64,000 nucleotides of DNA from contig NZ_BPQJ01000021.1 in NCBI RefSeq assembly GCF_022179185.1, positions 1-64,000 of the forward strand. Reading direction: 5' to 3'. The notes below the pieces were generated by a model. That model ran no database searches. It was not told the origin of the DNA and saw only the letters and a program-made list of their open reading frames with translations. Below are positions 51,435 through 60,803 of the stretch, in pieces. Position 1 is the first letter of the stretch. Every line of letters begins with the position of its first letter. This DNA is from Methylobacterium frigidaeris. GTDB lineage: Bacteria > Pseudomonadota > Alphaproteobacteria > Rhizobiales > Beijerinckiaceae. Position numbers and translations under genes: made by a program.

Positions 51435-52898
51435 TCACGCCGTCCGCTCCGCTGGCCTCGCCCTCAGCAGGGGCAGCGGGAGCAGGGCCGCGAGCGCGAT
51501 CGCCGCCGTCAGCCACCATGCGCGCTCGTAGGCCGCCAACCGCCCGAGTGCCGTGTCCGGCCCGCCGATGACGGCCACGAAGATGGCGACGCCCAAAGCG
51601 AGGGAGGTTTGACGGACCATGTTGAGGACCCCCGACCCGGTCGCGAACGAGGAGGCCGGGAGCGCCGCGGTCCCGGCTCCCATCACCGTCGGGAATGTGA
51701 GCCCGACGCCGACGCCCAGGAACACCATGCCGGTCACGGCGACCGGCATGCTCGGCTCGAGCCCTGGCACCACGGCCCACCATGCCATCCCCGCCGCGAA
51801 CAGAGCGACCCCGAGTGCGACGACGGCTGCGGGACCGATGCGCGCGATGAGGGGTCCGGCCAGGAGAAGCGAGGTCACCGGCACGAGGGAGGGGCCCGGC
51901 GCGATGGCAAGCCCCGCCTTCAGCCCCGACCAGCCCCAACCATCCTGCAACCACAGTGCGATCGACAGGAGCATGGCCCCGAAGGCGATCGAGTAGGGCG
52001 CCAGAATCAGGGCAGCCCCCGTGAACGGCCGAATGCGCAGGAGCGCGGGGTCGATGAACGGATTGGCGGAACGTAGACAGTCGACGACGAAGAGCGCGAG
52101 GAGCAGGAGGGCAGCCCCGAGCGTGAGTGCCGTCGGCCCCGAGGCCCAGCCCCACTCCGCCGTCTTCATGATGCCGTAGGTCAGGACCCCGACGCCGATC
52201 GTCACGAGGGCTGCCCCCCAGGCGTCGGGCCGGCGCACTTCGTGCCCGGGGACAGGAGGCAGATGCCGAAGGCCGACAACGAGGGCCAGCACGCCGATCG
52301 GCACGTTGACGAGGAAGATCCAGCGCCAGCTCCATGCGACGAGGAAGCCGCCGACGACGGGACCGAGCGCCGCGGCGAAGCCGCCGATCGCCGTCCAGGT
52401 GCGGACCGCGTGGCCACGCCGCTCCGGCGGGAAGGCGGCGAGGAGAAGGCCGAGCGAGGTCGGGGTCATCAGGGCCGCGCCAGCCGCTTGAACCACGCGA
52501 AACGCGACCAGCATCGTGACGTTCGTCGCCGCCGCACAGGCCGCCGAGGCGAGCGTGAACACAGCGACGCCGAGAAGGAAGCTGGCGTCGCGGCGGTGAC
52601 GCTCGGCGAGCCGGCCGAAGAAGACCAGGAGCGCCGCGTAAGCGATCGCGTAGCCGTTCAGGATCCAGGACAGGCCTGCAAGGCCGGCCTCCGTGAAGTC
52701 CCGTGCGATGTCGGGAAGCGCGACGTTGACGATGAACAGGTCGAGGTTGGCCAGCACGATGCCGACGCAGACGATGGCCAGCACCTGGTTCGGCCGGACG
52801 GGCCGCGCCGGCGGCGCGGTCGTTTCCTGCGCCGACGCGTGCGCGCCGGCGAGCAAGCTCTGAGCCGGCGCTGGAGGAACGATCGGTTGAGCGGTCAC
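51435..52898 (-). CDS. MFS multidrug transporter, DHA2 family (14 helices)
   Basis: This 487-residue protein has about 14 membrane helices. DHA2 (EmrB/QacA) motifs are visible: motif D1 LDLFIVNVALPDIARDF in helix 1, FFGRLAERHRRD for motif A, and motif C-like GLLLAAFPPERRGHAVRTWTA in helix 5. Such pumps export drugs or aromatic compounds with protons. The frame extends upstream, but a GGAGG site six bases before GTG 52898 decides the start. It follows the Rrf2 gene by 58 bp on the same strand, so the regulator probably controls it. Confidence 0.85.
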   Translation of the reverse strand: MTAQPIVPPAPAQSLLAGAHASAQETTAPPARPVRPNQVLAIVCVGIVLANLDLFIVNVALPDIARDFTEAGLAGLSWILNGYAIAYAALLVFFGRLAERHRRDASFLLGVAVFTLASAACAAATNVTMLVAFRVVQAAGAALMTPTSLGLLLAAFPPERRGHAVRTWTAIGGFAAALGPVVGGFLVAWSWRWIFLVNVPIGVLALVVGLRHLPPVPGHEVRRPDAWGAALVTIGVGVLTYGIMKTAEWGWASGPTALTLGAALLLLALFVVDCLRSANPFIDPALLRIRPFTGAALILAPYSIAFGAMLLSIALWLQDGWGWSGLKAGLAIAPGPSLVPVTSLLLAGPLIARIGPAAVVALGVALFAAGMAWWAVVPGLEPSMPVAVTGMVFLGVGVGLTFPTVMGAGTAALPASSFATGSGVLNMVRQTSLALGVAIFVAVIGGPDTALGRLAAYERAWWLTAAIALAALLPLPLLRARPAERTA

Positions 52899-52956
52899 GT
52901 CACACCTCCAATACGTAACTGGATATGGTTTGTTTGAGCCACGCGGCCGACCATGC

Positions 52957-53379
52957 TCAACCGGGGGGTGCGGCCTGTTGGGCGAGCATCGCCAGGGAGG
53001 TCTGCCGGAGCACATCCGCCACCGCCTCGTCGGCTGCCCGGAACACGGGAGGGAGCGCCACGGTCATGGCCCGTTGCACGGGGCAGCGCGCATTGCCGCG
53101 CTCCCGCAAGACGAACAGCGCCCCCTTCGGCTCGACGGCGCGGTAGACCTCATCCAGCGAGATGTCCGCCGGGGAGCGCGAGAGTTCGACGCCACCGTGC
53201 CGTCCCGGCCTGAGACGCACGAGGCCGTTTCGCTCCAAGGCCTTGAGGATGCGGCGGACGACCACCGGGTTCGTGTCGAGGCTCCTCGCGAGCAGTTCCG
53301 CGTTCGCACCCTCGGCGCCGCGCCAGGCGATGACACAGAGCGCCTGGACGGCGCTCGCAAGGAGGCTGTTTGCTGCCAT
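52957..53379 (-). CDS. Rrf2-family transcriptional regulator
   Basis: This 140-residue protein has a winged helix (ALCVIAWRGAEGANAELLAR, NPVVVRRILKALERNGLV, PGRHGGVELSR) of the Rrf2/IscR/YwnA type. The GRHGG wing is diagnostic. It has only one Cys (GNARCPVQ) in the region where Fe-S members have three, so it probably does not carry an Fe-S cluster and may instead respond to thiol stress or a ligand, as NsrR/YwnA/CymR variants do. It is upstream of the DHA2 exporter in the same direction, a usual repressor-pump arrangement. Confidence 0.85.
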   Translation of the reverse strand: MAANSLLASAVQALCVIAWRGAEGANAELLARSLDTNPVVVRRILKALERNGLVRLRPGRHGGVELSRSPADISLDEVYRAVEPKGALFVLRERGNARCPVQRAMTVALPPVFRAADEAVADVLRQTSLAMLAQQAAPPG

Positions 53380-53948
53380 AACCGAACAATGTCAGTTCTG
53401 GTTTTGGAGATCAAGATGCAATCAACGAGAGCGAAGATCCGCCCTCGCACGGTTCGGATGGGTCGTCCGCAGGCTGCCATCCCGGCCCAGGCCCGTACGT
53501 CGAGGCGACGAGCGAGTCCGTGTCCGTCCACAATGCGCCAGGAGTTCGTCACCGCCCTGTTCGGCTTCGCGCCACTTCCGGACCTTTGAACAAGGCCTCT
53601 GGAAGGGCCGCTCTTGTCCCGCAAGCTGCCCCTGCGCGGCATATCTAAGCTGTGTGACACAGTATCCACGGCGATGAACAGTCGCCGAAGCAATACGTAG
53701 AAGTACGCTCCGCGGCGATCGGTCGTGCGTTCAACAGCAGGGCACTCCGCGACAGCTTGAAATCTGTCTTCGAGCCGCTCGAAGCGGTTCCCTGGAGCCA
53801 CGGTCGTGGCGACGGCAAGGCAGGCGACCAGCGTCGGTTCCGGCGTCGCGATGGACAGGCGTCGTCCGACGAATGGGAAGGCCGGCATGGCGGCAGCATG
53901 CCGAACCCGGCTTTCAGGGGGGGACCGAGGCTAATCTGGAGGAATTGC
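53380..53948. other. Intergenic region
   Basis: No gene is supported in these 569 bp upstream of the Rrf2 gene and downstream of the kinase. Promoter of the Rrf2-exporter unit expected near 53385-53420 (gttctggttttggagatc). Open frames are composition artefacts without similarity. Confidence 0.4.
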
Positions 53949-54575
53949 CTAGAGACAGACGTCAAATCGATGGTTCGGCAGGATGATAGTCGCAACGTAG
54001 CCAGGGTCTGCTGTGATGGTGACCGAGCCGCCTGCGCTCTCGGCGAGCAGGCGGACGATTGATGATGACGTGAGTGACGTCGGTGCTTGGGTGGTCGCAT
54101 TGTCGGAGGCCATCAGCCGCAGCGATCCGCACGGCGTAGTGGTGAGCTCGAGCCGGATGCAGGCCTCCCTCTCATCTGCAAGACTGTGCTTCACCGCATT
54201 GGTCAACAACTCGACGAAGATCAGCGCGATCGTCAGCCTCTGCTCTCGGCTCGCAGGTTCGACCGTGAAGTCGATGAGCAGGCCGATGTCCGACCGACCG
54301 AAGGCGGACAGGACACCCGCACAGAGGTCGCGGCAGTGTCGCGAGAACACGAGCGAGGTGGGCGCTTCGTAGATCTGGCGATTGAGGCGAGCGATGTGCC
54401 GGATGCGCTCCACGGCCCGCTCGACGGCACCGGAGCCGTCGAGCATCTGCCTCGCGCGAGACGGTGAAAGGGCTCCGGCCAAGCCCTGAAGCTCGTTCGC
54501 GATCCGGTGATGGATCTCCTGGAGGAGTATCATCGTATGATCGGGGCTGCAGTGCTGACCTGTCGACGGCATCAT
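53949..54575 (-). CDS. Orphan HisKA_2-type sensor kinase core
   Basis: This 208-residue protein contains only the kinase parts. Residues 14-65 match the HisKA_2/HWE dimerisation helices with the phospho-acceptor pattern LLQEIHHRIANELQGLAGAL. A compact HATPase domain follows (IFVELLTNAVKHSLADE; a late LAESAGGSVTIT). There is no sensor, membrane or receiver domain. In alphaproteobacteria such kinases act in the general stress response (PhyR/NepR pathway) or blue-light signalling. Start 54575 is the longest; MILLQEIHHR at 54533 is possible. No response regulator is nearby. Confidence 0.75.
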   Translation of the reverse strand: MMPSTGQHCSPDHTMILLQEIHHRIANELQGLAGALSPSRARQMLDGSGAVERAVERIRHIARLNRQIYEAPTSLVFSRHCRDLCAGVLSAFGRSDIGLLIDFTVEPASREQRLTIALIFVELLTNAVKHSLADEREACIRLELTTTPCGSLRLMASDNATTQAPTSLTSSSIVRLLAESAGGSVTITADPGYVATIILPNHRFDVCL

Positions 54576-54621
54576 GGGAAGAACGCCTCGGCTGAAGAAG
54601 TCTTGGTCGGAACCGGGCCCC

Positions 54622-55341
54622 TCAGCTCAGCGCGATGGCGGAGAGATCGATGGACACCACGAGCGGCTCGGGCATCGGCCGTCCGTCGGGCCGCCGCGGG
54701 AAGATCCGCCGCCGCGTCGGGACCTTGATCCCGGAGACGTCGACGTAATCCGAGAGAAAATGCGCGCCCGGCGTGTTGCCGGCGATCTCGACGTCGTAGT
54801 CGTGCCGGGCGATCAGGCCGTCAGCATCGACGTAGAGCGTCTGGATCCGGCTGTGCGTCGCGATGCCGGGCGCGAAGGACGCGCGCAGCCGACGCCAGGC
54901 CGTGTCGCCGTCGCGCCAGGGCTCGATCTCTTGCGTCTCGACACCCGGATAGGCGAGCAGGAACGGCATGTTGAGGTAGGTCCACATCGCGCAGCCCGCG
55001 AAGTAGGCGAGTTGCGGATCGCTCCAGGGCGTCTCCAGGGTGTGAGCCTGGAACGACGCGCGCGGGTCGACGAGGTCCTCGATCGTCCGGCCGGCCGCAT
55101 CCTCGATCGAGACGCGATCGGGCGTGAAGCGGGAGCGACGTCCGTCGCTCCCGAAGGGCGCGTGCGAGGCCCATTCATCGCGCAGGCCGACCGTCACGTC
55201 GACGGTTTCGAGCAGCCCCGCCTTCCCCTTCAGGGCCCAGAGCGCGCCGCCCTGCGCGAGATGCGCCGTCATCGTCGAGAACCGGTTCCAGCGTGCGAGG
55301 CCGCCATGGGCGTCGAGCACGGTCGCGAGCAAGGTCGTCAT
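54622..55341 (-). CDS. Conserved hypothetical protein (LolA-like beta fold suspected)
   Basis: This 239-residue protein has no signal peptide. It opens LLATVLDAHGGLARWNRFST, a pattern I know from small proteins annotated only as hypothetical. It continues with beta-rich segments (VDVTVGLRDEWASHAPFG, RIQTLYVDADGLIARHDYDV) and closes ISGIKVPTRRRIF-like. The 'hGGl..W....' start followed by strands ending in 'DG.i.R.DYDV' suggests a LolA/LppX-type half-barrel that binds lipid or hydrophobic ligand; this is tentative. It is the last gene of the minus-strand block, 15 bp after the hydrolase gene. Confidence 0.6.
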   Translation of the reverse strand: MTTLLATVLDAHGGLARWNRFSTMTAHLAQGGALWALKGKAGLLETVDVTVGLRDEWASHAPFGSDGRRSRFTPDRVSIEDAAGRTIEDLVDPRASFQAHTLETPWSDPQLAYFAGCAMWTYLNMPFLLAYPGVETQEIEPWRDGDTAWRRLRASFAPGIATHSRIQTLYVDADGLIARHDYDVEIAGNTPGAHFLSDYVDVSGIKVPTRRRIFPRRPDGRPMPEPLVVSIDLSAIALS

Positions 55342-55356
55342 CTCATCAATCCGCTT

Positions 55357-56178
55357 CTAGTGGTCGGCGAGGAAGCGGCCGATCTCGGCCGTGAAGTCGG
55401 CAATGTGCTGGAACAGGAAGCCGTGGCCGGCATCCGGATAGAGGACGAGCTTGGCGTCCGGTGCCTCCCGAGCGATGACGTAGGAGCGGTAGGCCGGGAT
55501 CATCACGTCGGCGACGCCGTTGGCGACGAGCACCGGCATCGCGAGCCCGCCGAGCCGCTCGCGCAAGCCGGCCGCCCCGCCGATAGCCCGCATCTGCGCC
55601 AGGACGGCCGGGCCCGTGACCGCCGGGACGCGCTCGGGGAGTGCCGCGAGGCGGCGCAGGTGGGCACGGCCCGCCGCGCGGCCCGTGTCCGTGCCGGTGA
55701 AGAACAGGAAGAGGAAGTCCTCCTCGGTGTTATGCGGATGGGCCATGACCTCCGGCACCCGCGGGTGGGATTGCGGCCCCTCCGCGACGCCGCCCGGTCC
55801 CGAGCCGGCGATGATCAGCCGGCGCACCCGCTCCGGGGCCGCGTGGGCGAGGTGCTGGGCGACGAAGCCGCCGAGGGACCAGCCGAGGATGTCGGCCCGC
55901 GCGAGCCCGGCGGCGTCCATGAAGGCGCGGGCGACCTCGGCCATCCCCTCGACGGAGGTCGGCACCGTACCCCCGGAGGCGCCGATCCCGGCATTGTCGA
56001 ACCGGATGACGCGGCGCCCCTCGGCGAGGCGCGACAGGAAGTCGGGATCCCAGTCGTCGAGGGTGCCGCGGAAGCGCTGGAGCAACAGGAGCGGCGTCCC
56101 GGTCTGCGGCCCTTCGGCGCGGAACGCCAGCTCGCCGAACGGGGTCGCGACCGTCTGGAGCGGTGTAGGCATGGACAT
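55357..56178 (-). CDS. Alpha/beta-fold hydrolase
   Basis: This 273-residue protein is an alpha/beta hydrolase with nucleophile elbow GWSLGGF (Ser about 103), the acid in VANGVADVMIP and the catalytic His in YPDAGHGF. The oxyanion-loop region reads LLLLQRFRGTLDDWDP, as in 3-oxoadipate-enol-lactonase and haloperoxidase-like members. Start 56178 has a GGGAGG site; an upstream open frame belongs to the neighbouring gene on another reading frame. It sits 35 bp after the CMD-like gene; a joint role in lactone or aromatic breakdown is plausible. Confidence 0.85.
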   Translation of the reverse strand: MSMPTPLQTVATPFGELAFRAEGPQTGTPLLLLQRFRGTLDDWDPDFLSRLAEGRRVIRFDNAGIGASGGTVPTSVEGMAEVARAFMDAAGLARADILGWSLGGFVAQHLAHAAPERVRRLIIAGSGPGGVAEGPQSHPRVPEVMAHPHNTEEDFLFLFFTGTDTGRAAGRAHLRRLAALPERVPAVTGPAVLAQMRAIGGAAGLRERLGGLAMPVLVANGVADVMIPAYRSYVIAREAPDAKLVLYPDAGHGFLFQHIADFTAEIGRFLADH

Positions 56179-56213
56179 GGCCTCCCTCTGTCGTGTCCTC
56201 ACAGCGCTGGGGA

Positions 56214-56561
56214 TCAGGCTTCGGCCGAGGCCGCGAAGGCGTCGAGGGCGCGGGTGCCGTAGACGATGGCCGCTCCCGCCCCGAGGCTTGCGGCGACCCC
56301 GAGCGCCTCGGCCAGCTCTGCTTGCGTCGCGCCGAGCTTGCGGGCCGCGTCGGCGTGGACGGTGATGCAGCCGTCGCAGCGCAGCGTCACCGCGACGGCG
56401 ACCGCGATCAGCTCGCGCACCTTGGCATCGAGGTGGTTCGTCTTCTGCCCCGCCGCGCTCAGCGCGCCGTAACCCTTGATCGTCTCCGGGCTGAGCTTGG
56501 CGAACCCGCCGACGCCAGCGGTGACCTGCTGGCGGTAGAGGTTCCAATCCATCATGTGCAT
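56214..56561 (-). CDS. Carboxymuconolactone decarboxylase/AhpD-like protein
   Basis: This 115-residue protein has the CMD fold with the AhpD-type motif RCDGCITVHADAARKLGAT (CxxC, then His). It is short, single-domain, and matches the alkylhydroperoxidase-like subgroup more than true decarboxylases. Such proteins reduce peroxides by their redox-active Cys pair or act on lactones. ATG 56561 has a GGGAGG site nine bases upstream; the longer frame has no similarity. It is followed by the hydrolase gene, so the two are likely co-transcribed. Confidence 0.85.
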   Translation of the reverse strand: MHMMDWNLYRQQVTAGVGGFAKLSPETIKGYGALSAAGQKTNHLDAKVRELIAVAVAVTLRCDGCITVHADAARKLGATQAELAEALGVAASLGAGAAIVYGTRALDAFAASAEA

Positions 56562-56816
56562 GTCGCTGTCCTCCCGAAGCGGAGCCGGCGGCCCGTCCGT
56601 GACTTCAGGGCTAAGCGGTCCGGCGGCTCCGGTCGTGAGAGGCGTCGTGAGACGTTGTGAGAGGGTGCGCTGCACGGCTTCTCGCGCCTCACGGGCGCTC
56701 GCAGGTCGGGGGACCGCGCCTTCACGCCATGGTCGGCGCGAGAGCATCGACAGCGACGCCGACGACAGGGATCCCTCCCGTCGGCGCATCGCTCAATTGT
56801 CGGGCCCTGCTGCCGC

Positions 56817-59075
56817 TCACGCGCCGGCGAGCTTGGTGTTGGCGACCGGCAGCGACCGGATCCGCTGCCCGGTCAGCGCCGCGATGGCGTTGAGGATCGC
56901 CGGGGGCACGCCCGGCAGGCCCGGCTCGCCGACGCCGCCCATCGGGGCGCCGCTCTCGACGATGCGGACATGGACCGCCGGCATGTGCTCGCGGCGCAGG
57001 ATCGGGTAGGTGTCGAAGTTCTGCGACTGCCGCAGTCCGTCGCGGTAGACGATCTGCTCGAACAGCACCGAGGAGGTCCCGAGCGCCGCCGCCGACTCGA
57101 CCTGCGCCGTCACGATCGCCGGGTTGACGACCGAGCCAGGATCGAAGGCGATCCAGAGATTGTGCACCCGCGCCTCGCCCCCCTCAACCGAGACTTCCGC
57201 GATCGTCGCGGTCTCCGACCCGAAGGGCGAGGCGAGCGAGACGCCGCGGGCCCGCTTCCCGTCCCCTGCCGCGTAGGGGCCGCGCTGCCAGCCGCCGGAC
57301 AGATCCGCGACCTCGCGCAGGAGCCGTAAGGAGCGCGGCTTGTCCTTCAGGAGCGTCATGCGGAGTTCGAACGGGTCGTGCCCGCCGGCCTGCGCGACCT
57401 CGTCGAGGAAGCTCTCGTAGAAGGCGTCGTTCATCGAGTGCCCGACCGAGCGCCAGAACGCGATCGTCACCGGATGGGCGACCTTGGTGAAGGTCATCCG
57501 TCGGTTCGCAATCGCGTAGGGCTTCTCGACGATTCCCTCGACGGCGGAGGGATCGACGGGCGTCTTCATCAGGGCGCCGAAATAGCGGCCGATCGGCCCC
57601 TCGCCGACCGTGCGCACCTCGATCGCCGTCGGGTTGCCGGCCGCGTCGAGGGCGGCGCGGAAGCGGCTGAAGCTCAGGGGCCGCAGGCCGTCGCGGGCGA
57701 ACTCCTCCTCGCGCGACCACAGCACCTTCACCGGCCGGCCGGTCGCCTTCGCGAGCAGGATCGCCTGGGGGAACGGGTTGCCGGCATCGTAGGGAAAGTG
57801 CCGTCCGAAGAACCCGCCGAGCATCGGCGAGTGGATCCGGACCTTGTCGGGCTCCACCCCCGCGACCTTGGCCGAGATGGTCTGAAACAGCTCCGGCATC
57901 TGGTTGGGCAACCAGACGTCGAGCGTCCCGTCCGGGTTGAAGCGCGCGATCGACGAGGGCGGCTCGAGCTGGGCGTGGGCCAAGTAGGGCGCGGCATACT
58001 CCGCCTCGACCACCTTGGCGGCACGCGCGAAGGCCCCGGCGACGTCGCCCTCCGCTTCCGCCGCGTGGCCGGCCTCCGCCGAGGCCTTGAGCGCCGCGAG
58101 CAGCCCGTCGGAGGAGAAGTCGGCCGCGATCGTGTCGAGGCCGGTCGCCTTCGGGGCGCTCCAGCGCACGGTCAGTGCTTCGACGGCCTTGCGCGCCCGC
58201 CACCAGCTGTCGGCGGCGACCGCTACCGCCCCGGGCAGGCGGTGGACCGAGTGCACGCCCGGCATTGCGCGGACGGCCGCCTCGTTGTCGAGCCCGGCCG
58301 GCTCGGTGCCCGGATGCGGTGCGTGGGCCACCGCGGCGTAGAGCATGCCCTCGACCTTCTGGTCGATGGCGTAGACGGCGCGTCCCGTTGACTTGTCGCG
58401 CACGTCGATCCGGGCCACCGGCTTGCCGATGTAGCGGAAGGATGTGGGGTCGCGGAGCGGCGCGGATTCGTTGGGCTTGAGCGCCATCGCGTCGGCGGCG
58501 AGCGCGCCGTAAGGCAGCGTGCGGCCGGACGCGGCGTGGACCACGGTGCCGTCACGGGTGGTGAGCTCGGCCGCCTGCACCTTGAGCCGCGCGGCCGCTG
58601 CGCGCACCAGCATGTCGCGGGCGGTGGCCCCGAGCTGGCGCATCAGCGGATAGCTGGAGCGCGTCGAGAAGCTGCCGCCGGTCATGCGGATGCCGTTGAC
58701 CACCGCGTAATCCGGGCCGGGCGGGGCGCACTCGACCACGAAGCGCGCCGGATCGACGTCGAGCTCCTCGCCGACGATCTGGGCCATGCCGGTGGCGATG
58801 CCCTGGCCGCCCTCGACAAAGGGCGACAGGAAGCGGACCGTCCCGTCAGGGCGGATCTCCAGGAAGGCCGGGACGCGAGTTCCGGGCTTGGGCGCGATGG
58901 CGCCGGCGCCCTCGGCGGGTCCTTGCGCCTCGGCCCGGACGCGGCCGGGCAGCGCGACGGCGAGCACCAGCGCGCCAGCCGCTGCGCCGAGGAGATTGCG
59001 GCGCGAGAGGTTCGCGGTGCCGGCAGGCGCGGTGCCCGTGGGGGCCCGGGAGGGCGTGCGCAGGATCTGGTCCAT
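56817..59075 (-). CDS. Molybdopterin-binding aldehyde/xanthine dehydrogenase-family large subunit
   Basis: This 752-residue protein has a Tat signal (SRRNLLGAAAGALVLAVALP) and the organisation of isoquinoline 1-oxidoreductase beta-type subunits. An N-terminal part (FLSPFVEGGQGIATGMAQIV, GGSFSTRSSYPLMRQLGATA) precedes the molybdopterin-binding region (MLGGFFGRHFPYDAGN, SVGHSMNDAFYESFLDEVA). Close to the end lies GGVGEPGLPGVPPA, with the active-site Glu. These enzymes hydroxylate aldehydes or N-heterocycles in the periplasm, passing electrons to the small Fe-S subunit and a c-type cytochrome. No cytochrome gene is in the window. It begins 13 bp after the Fe-S subunit gene. Confidence 0.85.
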   Translation of the reverse strand: MDQILRTPSRAPTGTAPAGTANLSRRNLLGAAAGALVLAVALPGRVRAEAQGPAEGAGAIAPKPGTRVPAFLEIRPDGTVRFLSPFVEGGQGIATGMAQIVGEELDVDPARFVVECAPPGPDYAVVNGIRMTGGSFSTRSSYPLMRQLGATARDMLVRAAAARLKVQAAELTTRDGTVVHAASGRTLPYGALAADAMALKPNESAPLRDPTSFRYIGKPVARIDVRDKSTGRAVYAIDQKVEGMLYAAVAHAPHPGTEPAGLDNEAAVRAMPGVHSVHRLPGAVAVAADSWWRARKAVEALTVRWSAPKATGLDTIAADFSSDGLLAALKASAEAGHAAEAEGDVAGAFARAAKVVEAEYAAPYLAHAQLEPPSSIARFNPDGTLDVWLPNQMPELFQTISAKVAGVEPDKVRIHSPMLGGFFGRHFPYDAGNPFPQAILLAKATGRPVKVLWSREEEFARDGLRPLSFSRFRAALDAAGNPTAIEVRTVGEGPIGRYFGALMKTPVDPSAVEGIVEKPYAIANRRMTFTKVAHPVTIAFWRSVGHSMNDAFYESFLDEVAQAGGHDPFELRMTLLKDKPRSLRLLREVADLSGGWQRGPYAAGDGKRARGVSLASPFGSETATIAEVSVEGGEARVHNLWIAFDPGSVVNPAIVTAQVESAAALGTSSVLFEQIVYRDGLRQSQNFDTYPILRREHMPAVHVRIVESGAPMGGVGEPGLPGVPPAILNAIAALTGQRIRSLPVANTKLAGA

Positions 59076-59088
59076 GAGTCGCCTCCCG

Positions 59089-59535
59089 TCAGGCCGCGGC
59101 GTGCCGCACGGCGGCGGCGATGGCGTTGTAGGTGCCGCAGCGGCACAGGTTGGTCATAGCATTGGCGATATCGTCGTCGCTGGGCTTCGGCGTCTCGCGC
59201 AGGAGCGCAGTCGCGGCCATCACCTGGCCCGACTGGCAGTAGCCGCATTGCGGAACCTGCGCGGCAACCCAGGCTTCGACCACCTTGCGGCCGACCGGAT
59301 CGGCCTGCACCGCCTCGATCGTCTCGACCTTGGCCGTGCCGACCGAATCCACCGTGACCTGGCACGAGCGCGTGGCCTGACCATCCATCAGCACGGTGCA
59401 GGCGCCGCATTGCGCGATGCCGCAGCCGTACTTCGTGCCGGTCATGCCCAGCGTATCGCGCAGCACCCAGAGGAGCGGCGTATCGGGCTCGACCTCGACC
59501 CGGCGGGTCTGGCCGTTGATGGTCAGATCGAACAT
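59089..59535 (-). CDS. (2Fe-2S)-binding subunit of the molybdenum hydroxylase
   Basis: This 148-residue protein starts MFDLTINGQTRRVEVEPDTP. It carries the plant-type ferredoxin motif YGCGIAQCGACTVLMDG plus a later Cys, then the second cluster motif PQCGYCQSGQVM ... NLCRCGTY. Such subunits take electrons from molybdopterin. Its gene comes directly before the large subunit, the usual order for isoquinoline-oxidoreductase-type enzymes. It lacks a signal peptide; the large subunit's Tat signal exports the complex by hitch-hiking, as is known for the family. Confidence 0.9.
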   Translation of the reverse strand: MFDLTINGQTRRVEVEPDTPLLWVLRDTLGMTGTKYGCGIAQCGACTVLMDGQATRSCQVTVDSVGTAKVETIEAVQADPVGRKVVEAWVAAQVPQCGYCQSGQVMAATALLRETPKPSDDDIANAMTNLCRCGTYNAIAAAVRHAAA

Positions 59536-59692
59536 GGGGACCTCTCCTGGATGGCGGACCTGGATGGCGGCCGGGGGACGAGCGCCCGCGGCCTGCCGGG
59601 ATCGTGCGCGTGGAGCCTGTCGTAGGCGCCTGGCTGCGGGGGTGTCGTGCGAGGCCTCGTGAGATTCCGTGAGCCGGCGGCTGGCGGCTCCG

Positions 59693-60649
59693 TCAGGCTG
59701 TCCCCGCCAGCCGGTCGGGCAGGCGGGTCGTCCCCCGGAAATCCTGGGGCGGGCGGCCGTACAGCCGCAGGAAGGCGCGCCGCATCCGCTCGCGGTCCGC
59801 GAAGCCGACCCGGTCGGCGACGGCCTCGCACGAATGTCGGCCGTCGATCAGGAGCGTCCGAGCCGCCTCGGCGCGCAGCCGCTCGACGACCTTCGCGGGC
59901 GACGCGCCGAATTCGGCGGCGCAGGCCCGCCCGAGCTGGCGTGGCGAGAGGTTCGCGACCGCAGCCATCCGGGCCACCGAGAGGTCGTCGCGCAGGTGGC
60001 GCCGGACGTGATCGAGCATCTTGCGGATCCGGTCGGTCCGCGGTTCGAGCTCCAGGAGCCCGGAGGCCTGCGGATCCGCCCCCGGCCGGCGGCGGTCGAG
60101 GATCATCCGGCGCGCGATGGTGCGGGCGACGTCGGTGCCGAGATCGGCCTCGACGAGGGCAAGCGTCATGTCGATCCCCGCCATCATCCCGGCCGAGGTC
60201 CAGATCGGGCCGTCATTGACGAAGAGCCGATCCGCCTCGATCCGGATGTCGGGGAAGCGTGCCTGCAACTCGCGGGCGTGGCGCCAATGCGTCGTAGCAC
60301 GGCGCTGCGACAGGAGTCCCGCCTGCCCCAGGGTGAAGGCCCCGGTGCACAGGGCGCCGATCCGGCGCGACGTCGTCGATGCCTCCCGGGTGAACGCGAC
60401 CAGGGCGTCCGGGGCCGGTTCCGTGCCGACGCGGGCCGCCACCAGCAGCGTGTCGTAGATCTCCGGCTCCAGGGGGTGGCTCGCCACCGCGAAGCCGGCG
60501 GCGGTGGGGACCTCGCCGCCGCCCTCCGACAGGAGGCGTGTCTCGTAGACGCGATCCTCCATCAGGACGTTCGCCGCCTGGAAGACCGCGAGCGCCGCGA
60601 TCGACATGAGTTGCAGGCCCGGGCCGACCACAACTCCCACTTTCCGCAT
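59693..60649 (-). CDS. GlxA-family regulator, DJ-1/PfpI plus AraC domain (copy 1)
   Basis: This 318-residue protein starts KVGVVVGPGLQLMSIAALAV, a DJ-1/PfpI fold with the nucleophile-elbow Cys in GALCTGAFTLGQAGLL and the HWRHA, AGIDMTLALVE segments. A C-terminal AraC DNA-binding domain follows (ARMAAVANLSPRQLGRACAA, then DRVGFADRERMRRAFLRLYG). GlxA regulators respond to small carbonyl or amine ligands. It is upstream of the molybdenum hydroxylase genes on the same strand. A paralogue of the same length follows upstream (60804-61760). Confidence 0.9.
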   Translation of the reverse strand: MRKVGVVVGPGLQLMSIAALAVFQAANVLMEDRVYETRLLSEGGGEVPTAAGFAVASHPLEPEIYDTLLVAARVGTEPAPDALVAFTREASTTSRRIGALCTGAFTLGQAGLLSQRRATTHWRHARELQARFPDIRIEADRLFVNDGPIWTSAGMMAGIDMTLALVEADLGTDVARTIARRMILDRRRPGADPQASGLLELEPRTDRIRKMLDHVRRHLRDDLSVARMAAVANLSPRQLGRACAAEFGASPAKVVERLRAEAARTLLIDGRHSCEAVADRVGFADRERMRRAFLRLYGRPPQDFRGTTRLPDRLAGTA

Positions 60650-60803
60650 CGGCTCGCCTGCCTGCTGCCGGACCGGACGCGAGGCGGTCGGGCTTCAGCG
60701 TATGTTAGACCATCAGGCGGGCGAGGCAGCGGCGGATCCGGACGTTGACGTCACGATTCCGGACATTCTCCGCCGATCGGACCGGACCTCCGGCTTCGGC
60801 CGG

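Noticed and set aside
54574-56262. 562-codon plus-strand frame antisense to the hydrolase block
   Set aside because: Composition is that of a shadow; opposite strand has three recognisable genes.
56562-56789. N-terminal extension of the CMD-like protein
   Set aside because: The extra 76 residues are Arg/Ser-rich with no similarity; a GGGAGG site before 56561 marks the start.
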